A program made the translations under genes and the position numbers. From an uncultured Prevotella sp. (GTDB taxonomy: Bacteria; Bacteroidota; Bacteroidia; Bacteroidales; Bacteroidaceae): DNA of 64,000 bases. Where the stretch lies: NCBI GenBank assembly GCA_900553465.1, contig USDT01000005.1, forward strand, positions 1 through 64,000, given 5' to 3'. A model generated the notes under the pieces. That model was given only the letters and a program-made list of their open reading frames with translations, was not told where the DNA came from and made no database searches. The first letter of the stretch is position 1. Each line of letters begins with the position of its first letter. Positions 8,654 to 15,223 of this stretch are shown here, piece by piece.

Positions 8654-8684
8654 TTGCAGAAAATTGTATTCGTTTGTAATTTTG
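8654..8684 (+). promoter_or_regulatory. Promoter of the candidate non-coding RNA
   Basis: A -33 TTG (8654-8656) is followed after 20 bp by a -7 TAATTTTG (8677-8684). The predicted transcription start is near 8690. No protein-coding frame follows. Confidence 0.65.
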
Positions 8685-8800
8685 CAGTGTCAAAAGAAAT
8701 CTACCGCGAGGTAACAATGGAAGAACATTACAGAAGATGAATTTGAGAGAGATAAGATCTTCATAGGTAGTGAAAAGAAAGAGAGGTTCGGGAGGACCAA

Positions 8801-9012
8801 GGTAAAGATTGAAAAGGATAATATAGAAAAGGTTAGCTAAGTTAGGAAAAGTATTAGTCTAAGGTACAAGATTGAGGATAACAACGAAAGGTATTAGATT
8901 GAGGATAACACAGAAAGAAAAGGTATTAGCAGGTATAAGATTGAGGGATAACATAGAAGAAAAGGTATTGGCAAGGTAAAGATTGAAGGATAACAGATTT
9001 GGGTATTAGTTG
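8801..9012 (+). repeat. Purine-rich degenerate direct repeats inside the candidate RNA
   Basis: The word AGATTGAGGATAACA or a close variant occurs at about 8806, 8868, 8896, 8938 and 8979, and GGTATTAG or a variant ends each unit (about 8850, 8890, 8922, 8964, 9002). Units vary from about 33 to 61 bp, so the repeat is imperfect and not a microsatellite. Confidence 0.75.
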
Positions 9013-9090
9013 TAATGGTTAATAAAGAAAGGTTGTTCAGGAATTTCAATAGGTAAAAGTTTGAAAGTGTAGAAAGATGGTAGAAGGATT

Positions 9091-9180
9091 TTGATGCATG
9101 TGAGATGACCCTATTTGCAGCGTTAGCTGCAATAGGTATGGAGGTGAGGAGAAAAAGACAGAAGACCTCCGACGCATCAA
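9091..9180 (+). other. Predicted RNA three-way junction
   Basis: The closing helix TTGATGC/GCATCAA (7 bp) encloses hairpin 1, CCTAT and TGCAGC arms with a GTTA loop (9110-9136), and hairpin 2, GGAGGT/ACCTCC with a purine-rich loop (9140-9170). All helices are perfect or nearly so. Confidence 0.6.
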
Positions 9181-9247
9181 GGGGAAAGCATAGAAAATAA
9201 GAAATAAGTTTAATTATAAAGAAATAGAAGTTAGAAAACTTGAGGGA

Positions 9248-9280
9248 GATGAGGTCATGTGCATGACTTCATCTTTTTTT
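9248..9280 (+). terminator. Intrinsic terminator of the candidate RNA
   Basis: The 12-bp stem GATGAGGTCATG/CATGACTTCATC with a 2-nt tip is followed by seven T. Confidence 0.9.
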
Positions 9281-9349
9281 ATCCCTCTTTTTGTTGTCAC
9301 CATGTTTTTATAATGTGGCGGCAATTTTCGTTTTACCGGAATTTTTGAA

Positions 9350-9357
9350 GTAACTTT
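9350..9357 (+). promoter_or_regulatory. -7 box upstream of the MATE gene
   Basis: TAACTTTG matches TAnnTTTG and ends 9 bp before the proposed TTG start codon, so the message would have almost no leader. Confidence 0.6.
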
Positions 9358-9366
9358 GCAGACAGT

Positions 9367-10752
9367 TTGGGACGTATATTTTCATTGAAAAACAGTGACG
9401 AGCTTCTCGCCGGCATACGCGAAGGACGGCCGGTGAGCACAAGCGAGAAACTCAGTCTTATTGTAGGACTGAGTATTCCGTCTATTCTCGCACAGGTGAC
9501 GTCGGTGCTCATGTTCTTCATCGACGCTTCGATGGTGGGGCATATAGGCGCTGAGGCTTCGGCTTCCATTGGTCTTGTGGAGAGCACCACGTGGCTGTTG
9601 GGCAGCATCACCAATGCCGCGTCGCTCGGATTTTCGGTCCAGGCCGCCCACTTCATAGGTTCCAACGACTTCGCCAAGGCCCGTCAGGTGTTCCGCCACG
9701 GACTCATCTGCACCGCCATCATAAGTTTTCTGGTGCTGCTCTCGGCCGTAGCCGTTCACCGTCAGCTGCCTTACTGGCTCGGCGGAGGTGACGACATAGC
9801 CCACGACGCCTCGCTCTATTTCCTCATTTTCTCGCTTGCCGTGCCGGCGTTCCAGCTTTCCAATCTTTGCGGCGCAATGCTCAAGTGTTCCGGCAACATG
9901 CGTATCCCGAGCATAGTGAGTGTGCTGATGTGTGTGCTCGACGTTGTTTTCAACTACATATTTATATTTGTCATGGGACTGGGAGTGGTCGGTGCAGCTG
10001 TAGGCACGGCTCTCGCTGTGACTGTGGCCGCATCGTTGCAGGCCTATTTTGCCATTGTCCGCAGCAAGATGCTGGCTCTGAGACTCGACCGCGAGCGTTT
10101 CCGCTGGATATTGTCTTATGTGCGCAACGCCCTGAAGATAGGCACACCCATTGCCCTGCAGTCGGTTCTCATGAGCGGTGCACAGATAGTGAGCACCATG
10201 ATTGTGGCTCCGTTGGGCAATTTCGCCATTGCAGCCAACACCTTCGCCATAACAGTCGAGAGCCTGTGTTACATGCCGGGCTACGGTATCGGCGACGCTG
10301 CCACAACGCTGGTCGGGCAGACCAAGGGTGCGCAGCGGCTCGACCTGTGCCGCAGTTTCGCCCACATGACCGTCGGTCTCGGTATGGCCGTCATGGCCGT
10401 CATGGGTGCGGTGATGTTCATTTTCGCACCCGAGATGATGGGTATTCTCACTCCTGTCGAGGAGATACGCATCCTCGGTACACAGAGTCTGCGCATCGAG
10501 GCATTCGCCGAACCCATGTTTGCTGCCTCCATCGTGGTCTATTGCGTATGTGTGGGAGCCGGCGACACACTGAAACCTGCGCTCATCAATCTGTTCAGCA
10601 TGTGGTGCGTGCGTCTGTCGCTTGCGGCTTTGCTTGCTCCGACATACGGTCTTCGGGGTGTGTGGACGGCCATGGCACTCGAGCTTACGTTCCGCGGCAT
10701 ACTGTTCCTTGTGCGTCTTTTCCGCGGCCGTTGGCTTCATCACAATCTCTAA
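9367..10752 (+). CDS. MATE family efflux transporter
   Basis: The protein, 461 residues if it starts at TTG 9367, has twelve predicted membrane helices in two related halves, as in MATE exporters that expel cationic drugs or metabolites in exchange for Na+ or H+. The opening LSIPSILAQVTSVLMFFIDASMVGHIGAEASASIGLVES is the classic first helix pair. There is no ATG before residue 49, which would cut into the first helix, so a non-ATG start is needed: TTG 9367, or GTG at about 9433. The -7 box at 9350-9357 favours 9367. It is monocistronic by appearance: a terminated RNA gene lies before it and a repeat region behind. Substrate unknown. Confidence 0.92.
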   Translation: MGRIFSLKNSDELLAGIREGRPVSTSEKLSLIVGLSIPSILAQVTSVLMFFIDASMVGHIGAEASASIGLVESTTWLLGSITNAASLGFSVQAAHFIGSNDFAKARQVFRHGLICTAIISFLVLLSAVAVHRQLPYWLGGGDDIAHDASLYFLIFSLAVPAFQLSNLCGAMLKCSGNMRIPSIVSVLMCVLDVVFNYIFIFVMGLGVVGAAVGTALAVTVAASLQAYFAIVRSKMLALRLDRERFRWILSYVRNALKIGTPIALQSVLMSGAQIVSTMIVAPLGNFAIAANTFAITVESLCYMPGYGIGDAATTLVGQTKGAQRLDLCRSFAHMTVGLGMAVMAVMGAVMFIFAPEMMGILTPVEEIRILGTQSLRIEAFAEPMFAASIVVYCVCVGAGDTLKPALINLFSMWCVRLSLAALLAPTYGLRGVWTAMALELTFRGILFLVRLFRGRWLHHNL

Positions 10753-10814
10753 CTGTGGGGTGACGCACCTTCTTGTCCGCATGTCCGCCACTGTTTCTTC
10801 CACCCGTGCCGCGC

Positions 10815-11290
10815 ACGTTTTTGCAAATTTCCTTTAACATCCGTTTGCAATTCCAATTTCGGATTTAACATTCCATTTTTCTAAATCCAGAGCGATGCCG
10901 CTTCATATTTGCTTCCCGGAAAGCCCGTTTCGTCTTGACCGCAGAGCGTCCGCACGTCTTCCGGTTTCTGAAACAGCCTTTACTGCATCGCGAAACAGCC
11001 TGTTTCATGGTGTGATATAGGCTGTATCAGGGCCTGAAATGGTGCATATCGTGCCTTGAAATGGTGCATATCGTGGCCTGAAACAGGCTCTTTCGCAAAC
11101 CGGTGCGGGACATATCAAATCACGATAAAATGTAAAGGCTTGTCCGTCAGCGATTTATCCGAACTCTCTGTTTTTGCAAAATTTCGCGCAAAACCACTCC
11201 CTGTACGGTTCTACGCGGATTTTTCGGGATTTTCACGACGAAGATTTAACATCCGGGGCTTCCGTTTTTTGTCTTTTTATGCGTCGGCTC
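10815..11290 (+). repeat. ~450-bp diverged intergenic element, copy A (contains array locus 2)
   Basis: The segment aligns end to end by eye with 50725-51180 and, in reverse, with 18300-18745. Shared landmarks in order: TTTTTGCAAATTTcCTTTAACATC; a second TTTAACATTcCATTTTT; the 22-bp-period array; TCAGcgaTTTATcCGAA; TTTTGC...TTCcGCaCAAAA; an ATTTAAC word; and a T-rich end. No protein frame is conserved between copies. Confidence 0.7.
10969..11100. repeat. 22-bp-period intergenic array, locus 2 (6 units)
   Basis: Units start at 10969, 10991, 11013, 11035, 11057 and 11079 with no drift. Units 4 and 5 are almost identical (TGAAATGGTGCATATCGTG). The first units begin TGAAACAGCC/CGAAACAGCC and the last ends AGGCTCTTTCGC, so the array also has inverted ends (GCGAAAnAGCC). 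Each unit pairs TGAWA with TATCA, and neighbouring units pair TATCAGGG with CCTGAAA. Confidence 0.9.
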
Positions 11291-11528
11291 TGCGCCGCCA
11301 GGTATGTCCGCATGTCATCCCGCTCTGCGCACAGTGTCTTATCGTCCGCCGGCTTTCCGGCTTCCGTCTTCCGCAGTATGGCACGTCAAACTGCATTTTA
11401 CGCCCAAACAATGGCTATTTCATGGCTGTATAACGCGCTTTTTAGTAAACAAACGTTAAATACATACCTTTTTCCAATTTTTTCATAAAAAAATCGCCGA
11501 AAAGCTTGCGTCGTATTATAAAATACCA

Positions 11529-11560
11529 TACTTTTGCAGTGTACTATTAAAGTAGTACAC
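11529..11560 (+). promoter_or_regulatory. Promoter and YtrA/GntR-type operator of the ABC operon
   Basis: A -7 TACTTTTG (11529-11536) is followed two bases later by a perfect inverted repeat, GTGTACTA / TAGTACAC with a 6-bp spacer (11539-11560), lying on the predicted transcription start. The form matches operators of YtrA-subfamily GntR repressors, and such a regulator is encoded by the last gene of the same operon (14749-15114). Confidence 0.8.
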
Positions 11561-11615
11561 TAAAACAGTAACCAAATAACAAAAGAATAAACAACAAATT
11601 AAAAACTATACGACT

Positions 11616-12110
11616 ATGGACGCAATCATCACAGCAGCAACCGTAATGGCAATGTATCTTAATTCGCTCGGCTCAGAAAGCAGCCGTTATCTCTATAATG
11701 CCGAAATGCAGAACGGCAAGGTGGCATCAATCAACGTGTATGACAATTCAGAAAAATATCTCTCCCAGAAACTTCAGTACCGCTTCCTTTACGACTCAGA
11801 CAGCCGTCTGGTGTCTAAGGAGGCCCTGAGGTGGAACGCTGAGGCACAGCAGTGGCAGCCTTCATACAGACTGAACTACATGTATGAGGCCGACGGATAT
11901 ACTCTCGAACTCCAGAGATGGGACGCCGCCAATTCGGCTTACGCCATGGCTGAGGAAAAGACAGAATACCGCATGGTGCTCGGAAACGTGACTGCTGTCA
12001 CCACATACAGATGGTGTGACGAGGCAAACAGCTACGAACTGGCCGACAACATGCTCATCATGCAGCCGCATACCGATTATCTCATCGCCCAGAACACTTT
12101 GGCAAAGTGA
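11616..12110 (+). CDS. DUF3836 family protein
   Basis: This 164-residue protein resembles DUF3836, a small Bacteroidota family without assigned function. The first 18 or so residues are hydrophobic (AIITAATVMAMYLNSLG) and could be a signal or a short membrane segment. The rest consists of repeated short beta-strand units with aromatic residues (KLQYRFLYDSDSRLVSKEA, PSYRLNYMYEADGYTLELQ, EKTEYRMVLGN), reminiscent of RHS-like or lipoprotein beta repeats. It is the first gene after the operator-bearing promoter and is followed by the ABC ATPase after 56 bp, so it is probably exported and works with, or is handled by, the transporter. That last step is inference. Confidence 0.7.
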   Translation: MDAIITAATVMAMYLNSLGSESSRYLYNAEMQNGKVASINVYDNSEKYLSQKLQYRFLYDSDSRLVSKEALRWNAEAQQWQPSYRLNYMYEADGYTLELQRWDAANSAYAMAEEKTEYRMVLGNVTAVTTYRWCDEANSYELADNMLIMQPHTDYLIAQNTLAK

Positions 12111-12166
12111 CACGGAAATTCATTTATTAAGGAAACATAAACACAGAACATAAAACAGATAAAATC

Positions 12167-12985
12167 ATGATAACAGTAAACAACATAACATTCAGTTATC
12201 CGGGAACAAAGAGAAACGTATTCGAAGACTTCAGTCTGAAATTCGAGGAAAACCGCATCTACGGCCTGCTCGGCAAGAACGGAATGGGCAAGAGCACGAT
12301 GCTCTATCTCATAAGCGGCCTTCTCCAGCCGTCGCGCGGGGCGGTGATGGTGGACGGAACCGACGCACGCCGCCGCACGGCAGAGATGCTTCAGGAGATA
12401 TTCCTCGTGCCTGAGGAGTTCGATCTGCCGCGCACCACGCTCGAGGAATATGTCCGCATAAACGAGCCTTTCTATCCGCGCTTCAGCCGTGAGGTGCTTC
12501 TCAACTGCCTGAAAGAGTTTGAGATGCCTCTGTCGCTCAAGCTCAACGCCCTCTCCATGGGCCAGAAGAAGAAGGCATACATGAGTTTCGCCCTTGCCGC
12601 CGGCACACGCCTGCTGCTCATGGACGAGCCAACCAACGGACTGGACATACCCTCCAAGAGCCAGTTCCGCAAGGTGGTGGCCAACAACATGACCGAAGAC
12701 CGCACGCTGATAATATCCACCCACCAGGTGCACGACGTCGAATCGCTGCTCGACCACATCGTGATATTCGACGAGAACGGAGTGGCTCTCGACTCGTCCG
12801 TGGGCGATGTGTGCGACAAGTACGTCTTCGAGACACGCCGTCCGGGCGAACCAACCGACGACGTCATCTATTCAGAGTTCTCCATCCAAGGCAACGCCGT
12901 CATGGCACGCCGCGGCCGTCATGAGGAGACACCGGTGAACCTGGAGCTGCTCTTCAACGCCGTGACAAAGGGAATGATTAAATGA
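12167..12985 (+). CDS. ABC transporter ATP-binding protein
   Basis: The 272-residue protein has all ABC ATPase landmarks: Walker A GLLGKNGMGKST (about 34-44), an atypical signature NALSMGQKKK (about 126-135) with SMGQ in place of SGGQ, Walker B LLLMDEPTNGLD (about 149-160) and the switch histidine in ISTHQ (about 184). A C-terminal extension of roughly 60 residues follows. This pattern is common in YtrB/EcsA-like exporter ATPases. The cognate permeases are the two membrane proteins encoded directly downstream. Substrate unknown. Confidence 0.93.
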   Translation: MITVNNITFSYPGTKRNVFEDFSLKFEENRIYGLLGKNGMGKSTMLYLISGLLQPSRGAVMVDGTDARRRTAEMLQEIFLVPEEFDLPRTTLEEYVRINEPFYPRFSREVLLNCLKEFEMPLSLKLNALSMGQKKKAYMSFALAAGTRLLLMDEPTNGLDIPSKSQFRKVVANNMTEDRTLIISTHQVHDVESLLDHIVIFDENGVALDSSVGDVCDKYVFETRRPGEPTDDVIYSEFSIQGNAVMARRGRHEETPVNLELLFNAVTKGMIK

Positions 12986-13010
12986 ACCGACAAGAAAAAG
13001 AAAGGAGAAA

Positions 13011-13841
13011 ATGATCATGAAATCGTTTGAATGGAACCGTTTCCATAAGATGCTCTTATGGACGTTTGAAAATACAAAAGGCAATCTGCTGCGTATGGGT
13101 ATTATTATGACCATCGCGTTCTTCCTGTGCGAAGAGTTCGTGCTCAGTATGGCTACTTTCTCAACCGGAAACGGAAGTGAGAATGACCTCGCAATTGCAA
13201 TGGCCCTTAGCGTGTCCGGCTTCATGGTGGGATTCACGTGTCTTTATTTCGGAGCGAGCACCATGTTTGCCAACACACGTCACAAGAAGCAGGCAATCTC
13301 GTTTCTGATGCATCCTGCGTCTAATCTGGAGAAATATCTCTCTCGCTGGACTTACGTTACGATAGGCTGGCCAGTTGTACTGATAGTGTCGTTTTTTGCG
13401 GCCGACTATTTCAGAGTGCTGTTCAATATGCTCATGGGGTGGGACGCCACCACCAGTTTCATAAGTATGTGGTGTGACGACTCGGTGTTCGGAGGCGGCA
13501 ATCTGATGAAATTCATAAGTTATATGTCGCCTTCACGCATTATGGCCGGCATCATTCTGATGCTCACAATTATGTGGACCCACAGCTTCTATATCCTTGG
13601 CAGCGCATTCTTCCGTCGCCATCCGTTCATCCTTACATCGCTTGTGCTTATGGCCATTCAGATATGCCTTGCTGTCGCAGGACATGGAATAGATAACTAT
13701 GATATCGACGTTTCGCTCACAATAATAGACAGATGTACCATCATTGCTATGGAACTGGCACTCATTGCATTGAATTACTGGGCGTCGTACAGGCTCTTCA
13801 AGCGCACCAATGTGATAAACAACAAATGGATAAACATCTGA
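13011..13841 (+). CDS. ABC-2-like membrane permease, paralogue 1
   Basis: The 276-residue protein has about six hydrophobic helices (around 28-45, 65-85, 115-135, 175-195, 205-222 and 240-260). It lies 25 bp behind the ATPase gene, after a GAAAGGAGA purine run that could serve as ribosome binding site; ATG 13011 and ATG 13017 are both possible. A cytoplasmic loop contains KKQAISFLMHPASNLEKYLSRW and the C-terminus is VINNKWINI. The same two signatures occur in the next gene, so the pair are paralogues that probably form a heterodimeric permease. It has no hallmark of a particular substrate. Confidence 0.8.
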   Translation: MIMKSFEWNRFHKMLLWTFENTKGNLLRMGIIMTIAFFLCEEFVLSMATFSTGNGSENDLAIAMALSVSGFMVGFTCLYFGASTMFANTRHKKQAISFLMHPASNLEKYLSRWTYVTIGWPVVLIVSFFAADYFRVLFNMLMGWDATTSFISMWCDDSVFGGGNLMKFISYMSPSRIMAGIILMLTIMWTHSFYILGSAFFRRHPFILTSLVLMAIQICLAVAGHGIDNYDIDVSLTIIDRCTIIAMELALIALNYWASYRLFKRTNVINNKWINI

Positions 13842-13867
13842 TACGCCCCGTGCGTACACATAAAAAC

Positions 13868-14752
13868 ATGATAAATATGAGCAATTTCAATATATCGAGA
13901 ACCATGCGTCTCGTCAGGTGGAGCTTCGTGGAGGAACGGGGCTACGCCATACGCACAACGATAATAATCACCTTGCTGATGACGCTTTTCATGACAATGA
14001 TGTCTATAGGCAGCGAGCCCATATTCATGGCAAATGCGTCCAATCCCGAAACGCAGCGCGCTGTGCTGCTCAAAATGTCGAGAAGTTTCTCCTTCGTATT
14101 CTTTGGTGCCTATTGGTTTGTCATTCTTATGGGCGGAAGCATGATGTTCCGCAACATGCAGACCAGACAACAGCGTATAGCCTACATGATGCTGCCGGCG
14201 TCTAACGCAGAGAAGTATGTCTGCCGTGTGGTGCTTGTCGTACTTGGCGGAATACTTATGTCGGCAGTGTCGTTTGTGGTGGCCGACCTGCTTCAGCAGC
14301 TTTTCATGCACCTCATATTCGGCCGGTCGCACATGGGTTCCTATGCCGTGACCTTGCTGACAACGCTGTCCGACATTGCCCAGCGTGGCGTCAGAGCGTT
14401 CGACGAGCTTGGTCCTACCTTCAGCAACTACGTGTCGCAGTCAGGATTAAGGGACATTTTTGCCGGCACATCCATCAATCCCGGCCTGTTCGTTATATTC
14501 TACTACTGTCTGGGCGACCTGTTCGATCTGTCGGTATTCATCTTCATGGGCACGCTCTTCCGCCGTCATGGCTGGCTGTTCGCATGCGTCATCTATTCGC
14601 TGATCAGGGCTCTGATCTACCTGATCTTTCCCGAATTCAACGTCTGGTTATCTATGTCGGTAATGCTTGTAGGCATGGTAGCATTTACATGGCTGTCCTT
14701 CCGACTGTTCACAAGAATGCAGGTTATCAACAATAAACTCTTGAACATATGA
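13868..14752 (+). CDS. ABC-2-like membrane permease, paralogue 2
   Basis: The protein has 295 residues from ATG 13868 (ATG 13877 is equally plausible; an earlier in-frame ATG at 13733 would overlap the previous gene by over 100 bp and is unlikely). It has about six membrane helices, the loop RQQRIAYMMLPASNAEKYVCR and the end VINNKLLNI, matching paralogue 1. Its stop overlaps the start of the GntR regulator gene in an ATGA. It is probably the second half of the permease for the ATPase encoded at 12167-12985. Confidence 0.8.
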   Translation: MINMSNFNISRTMRLVRWSFVEERGYAIRTTIIITLLMTLFMTMMSIGSEPIFMANASNPETQRAVLLKMSRSFSFVFFGAYWFVILMGGSMMFRNMQTRQQRIAYMMLPASNAEKYVCRVVLVVLGGILMSAVSFVVADLLQQLFMHLIFGRSHMGSYAVTLLTTLSDIAQRGVRAFDELGPTFSNYVSQSGLRDIFAGTSINPGLFVIFYYCLGDLFDLSVFIFMGTLFRRHGWLFACVIYSLIRALIYLIFPEFNVWLSMSVMLVGMVAFTWLSFRLFTRMQVINNKLLNI

Positions 14753-15114
14753 CATTCAGTAACGATAAGGCAATATACATACAGATGGCCGACCGTCTGT
14801 GCGACGACATTCTCGCAGGCGTTTATGCCGACGACGAGCGCATACCCAGCGTACGCGAGTATGCCGTGAAGCTCGAAGTGAATACCAACACCGCCGTGAA
14901 GGCCTACGACTTTCTGGCACGCGACGGTATAATATACAACAAACGCGGACTGGGATATTTTGTCACCGCCGGAGCGCGCGACCGCATTATGGAAGCCCGG
15001 CGCAAGGACTTCATGGAGAACATCCTGCCCGACATGTTCCGCAACATGCGCCTGCTCGGTGTCGATATAAAGGACGTCGAGGCCGAGTGGCAGCGCTATG
15101 GCGAAAGTTTATAA
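14749..15114 (+). CDS. GntR family transcriptional regulator, YtrA subfamily
   Basis: This 121-residue protein has an N-terminal winged helix (IYIQMADRLCDDILAGVYADDERIPSVREYA, then NTNTAVKAYDFLARDGIIYNKRGLGYFV) and only a short helical tail, the arrangement of YtrA-type GntR repressors, which lack a large effector domain and usually sit in ABC transporter operons. It overlaps the preceding permease gene by 4 bp. The perfect inverted repeat at 11539-11560 in the operon promoter is the expected binding site, giving autoregulation of the operon. The inducing signal is unknown; cell-wall antibiotics are a known cue in Firmicutes relatives. Confidence 0.92.
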   Translation: MTFSNDKAIYIQMADRLCDDILAGVYADDERIPSVREYAVKLEVNTNTAVKAYDFLARDGIIYNKRGLGYFVTAGARDRIMEARRKDFMENILPDMFRNMRLLGVDIKDVEAEWQRYGESL

Positions 15115-15160
15115 TATGTTATTTTTGACGGTCATATTCGGCTGTTATGCGCATATTTGT

Positions 15161-15168
15161 TACTTTTG
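15161..15168 (+). promoter_or_regulatory. -7 box of the M13 peptidase gene
   Basis: TACTTTTG matches TAnnTTTG, 55 bp before the start codon. Confidence 0.55.
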
Positions 15169-15223
15169 CATGTGGTTTTCAGTGTTTAACACGTTAATAC
15201 AGACATAATTAACATATAAGAAG

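Larger units (their letters stand above)
8690..9280 (+). ncRNA. Candidate large structured non-coding RNA, no family recognised
   Basis: This stretch has a promoter, no open reading frame of useful length and a strong terminator. The plus strand is strongly purine-rich. From 5' to 3': a tiny hairpin with a GCGA tetraloop (8702-8713); a GAAGAT/ATCTTC stem (8733-8762); about five repeats of roughly 33-60 nt (8801-9012) built from AAGATTGAGGATAACA and AAAGGTATTAG words; a predicted three-way junction (closing stem TTGATGC 9091-9097 with GCATCAA 9174-9180, enclosing hairpins 9110-9136 and 9140-9170); an A-rich linker; and the terminator. It does not resemble RNase P, tmRNA, SRP or a simple 6S hairpin. 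Transcription is inferred. Confidence 0.6.

Noticed and set aside
9382..10803. Long minus-strand open frame opposite the MATE gene
   Set aside because: It mirrors codon bias of the MATE gene, is rich in His, Glu and Arg with no domain or signal, and the plus-strand product is unmistakable.
10969..11100. The regular arrays as CRISPR
   Set aside because: There are no spacers: the repeating unit is only 22 bp with both half-sites inside it, units vary, and no cas gene is in the window.
11056..11488. Open frames in the repeat region after the MATE gene
   Set aside because: They lie in the diverged non-coding element, are not kept in its other copies, and have no protein character.
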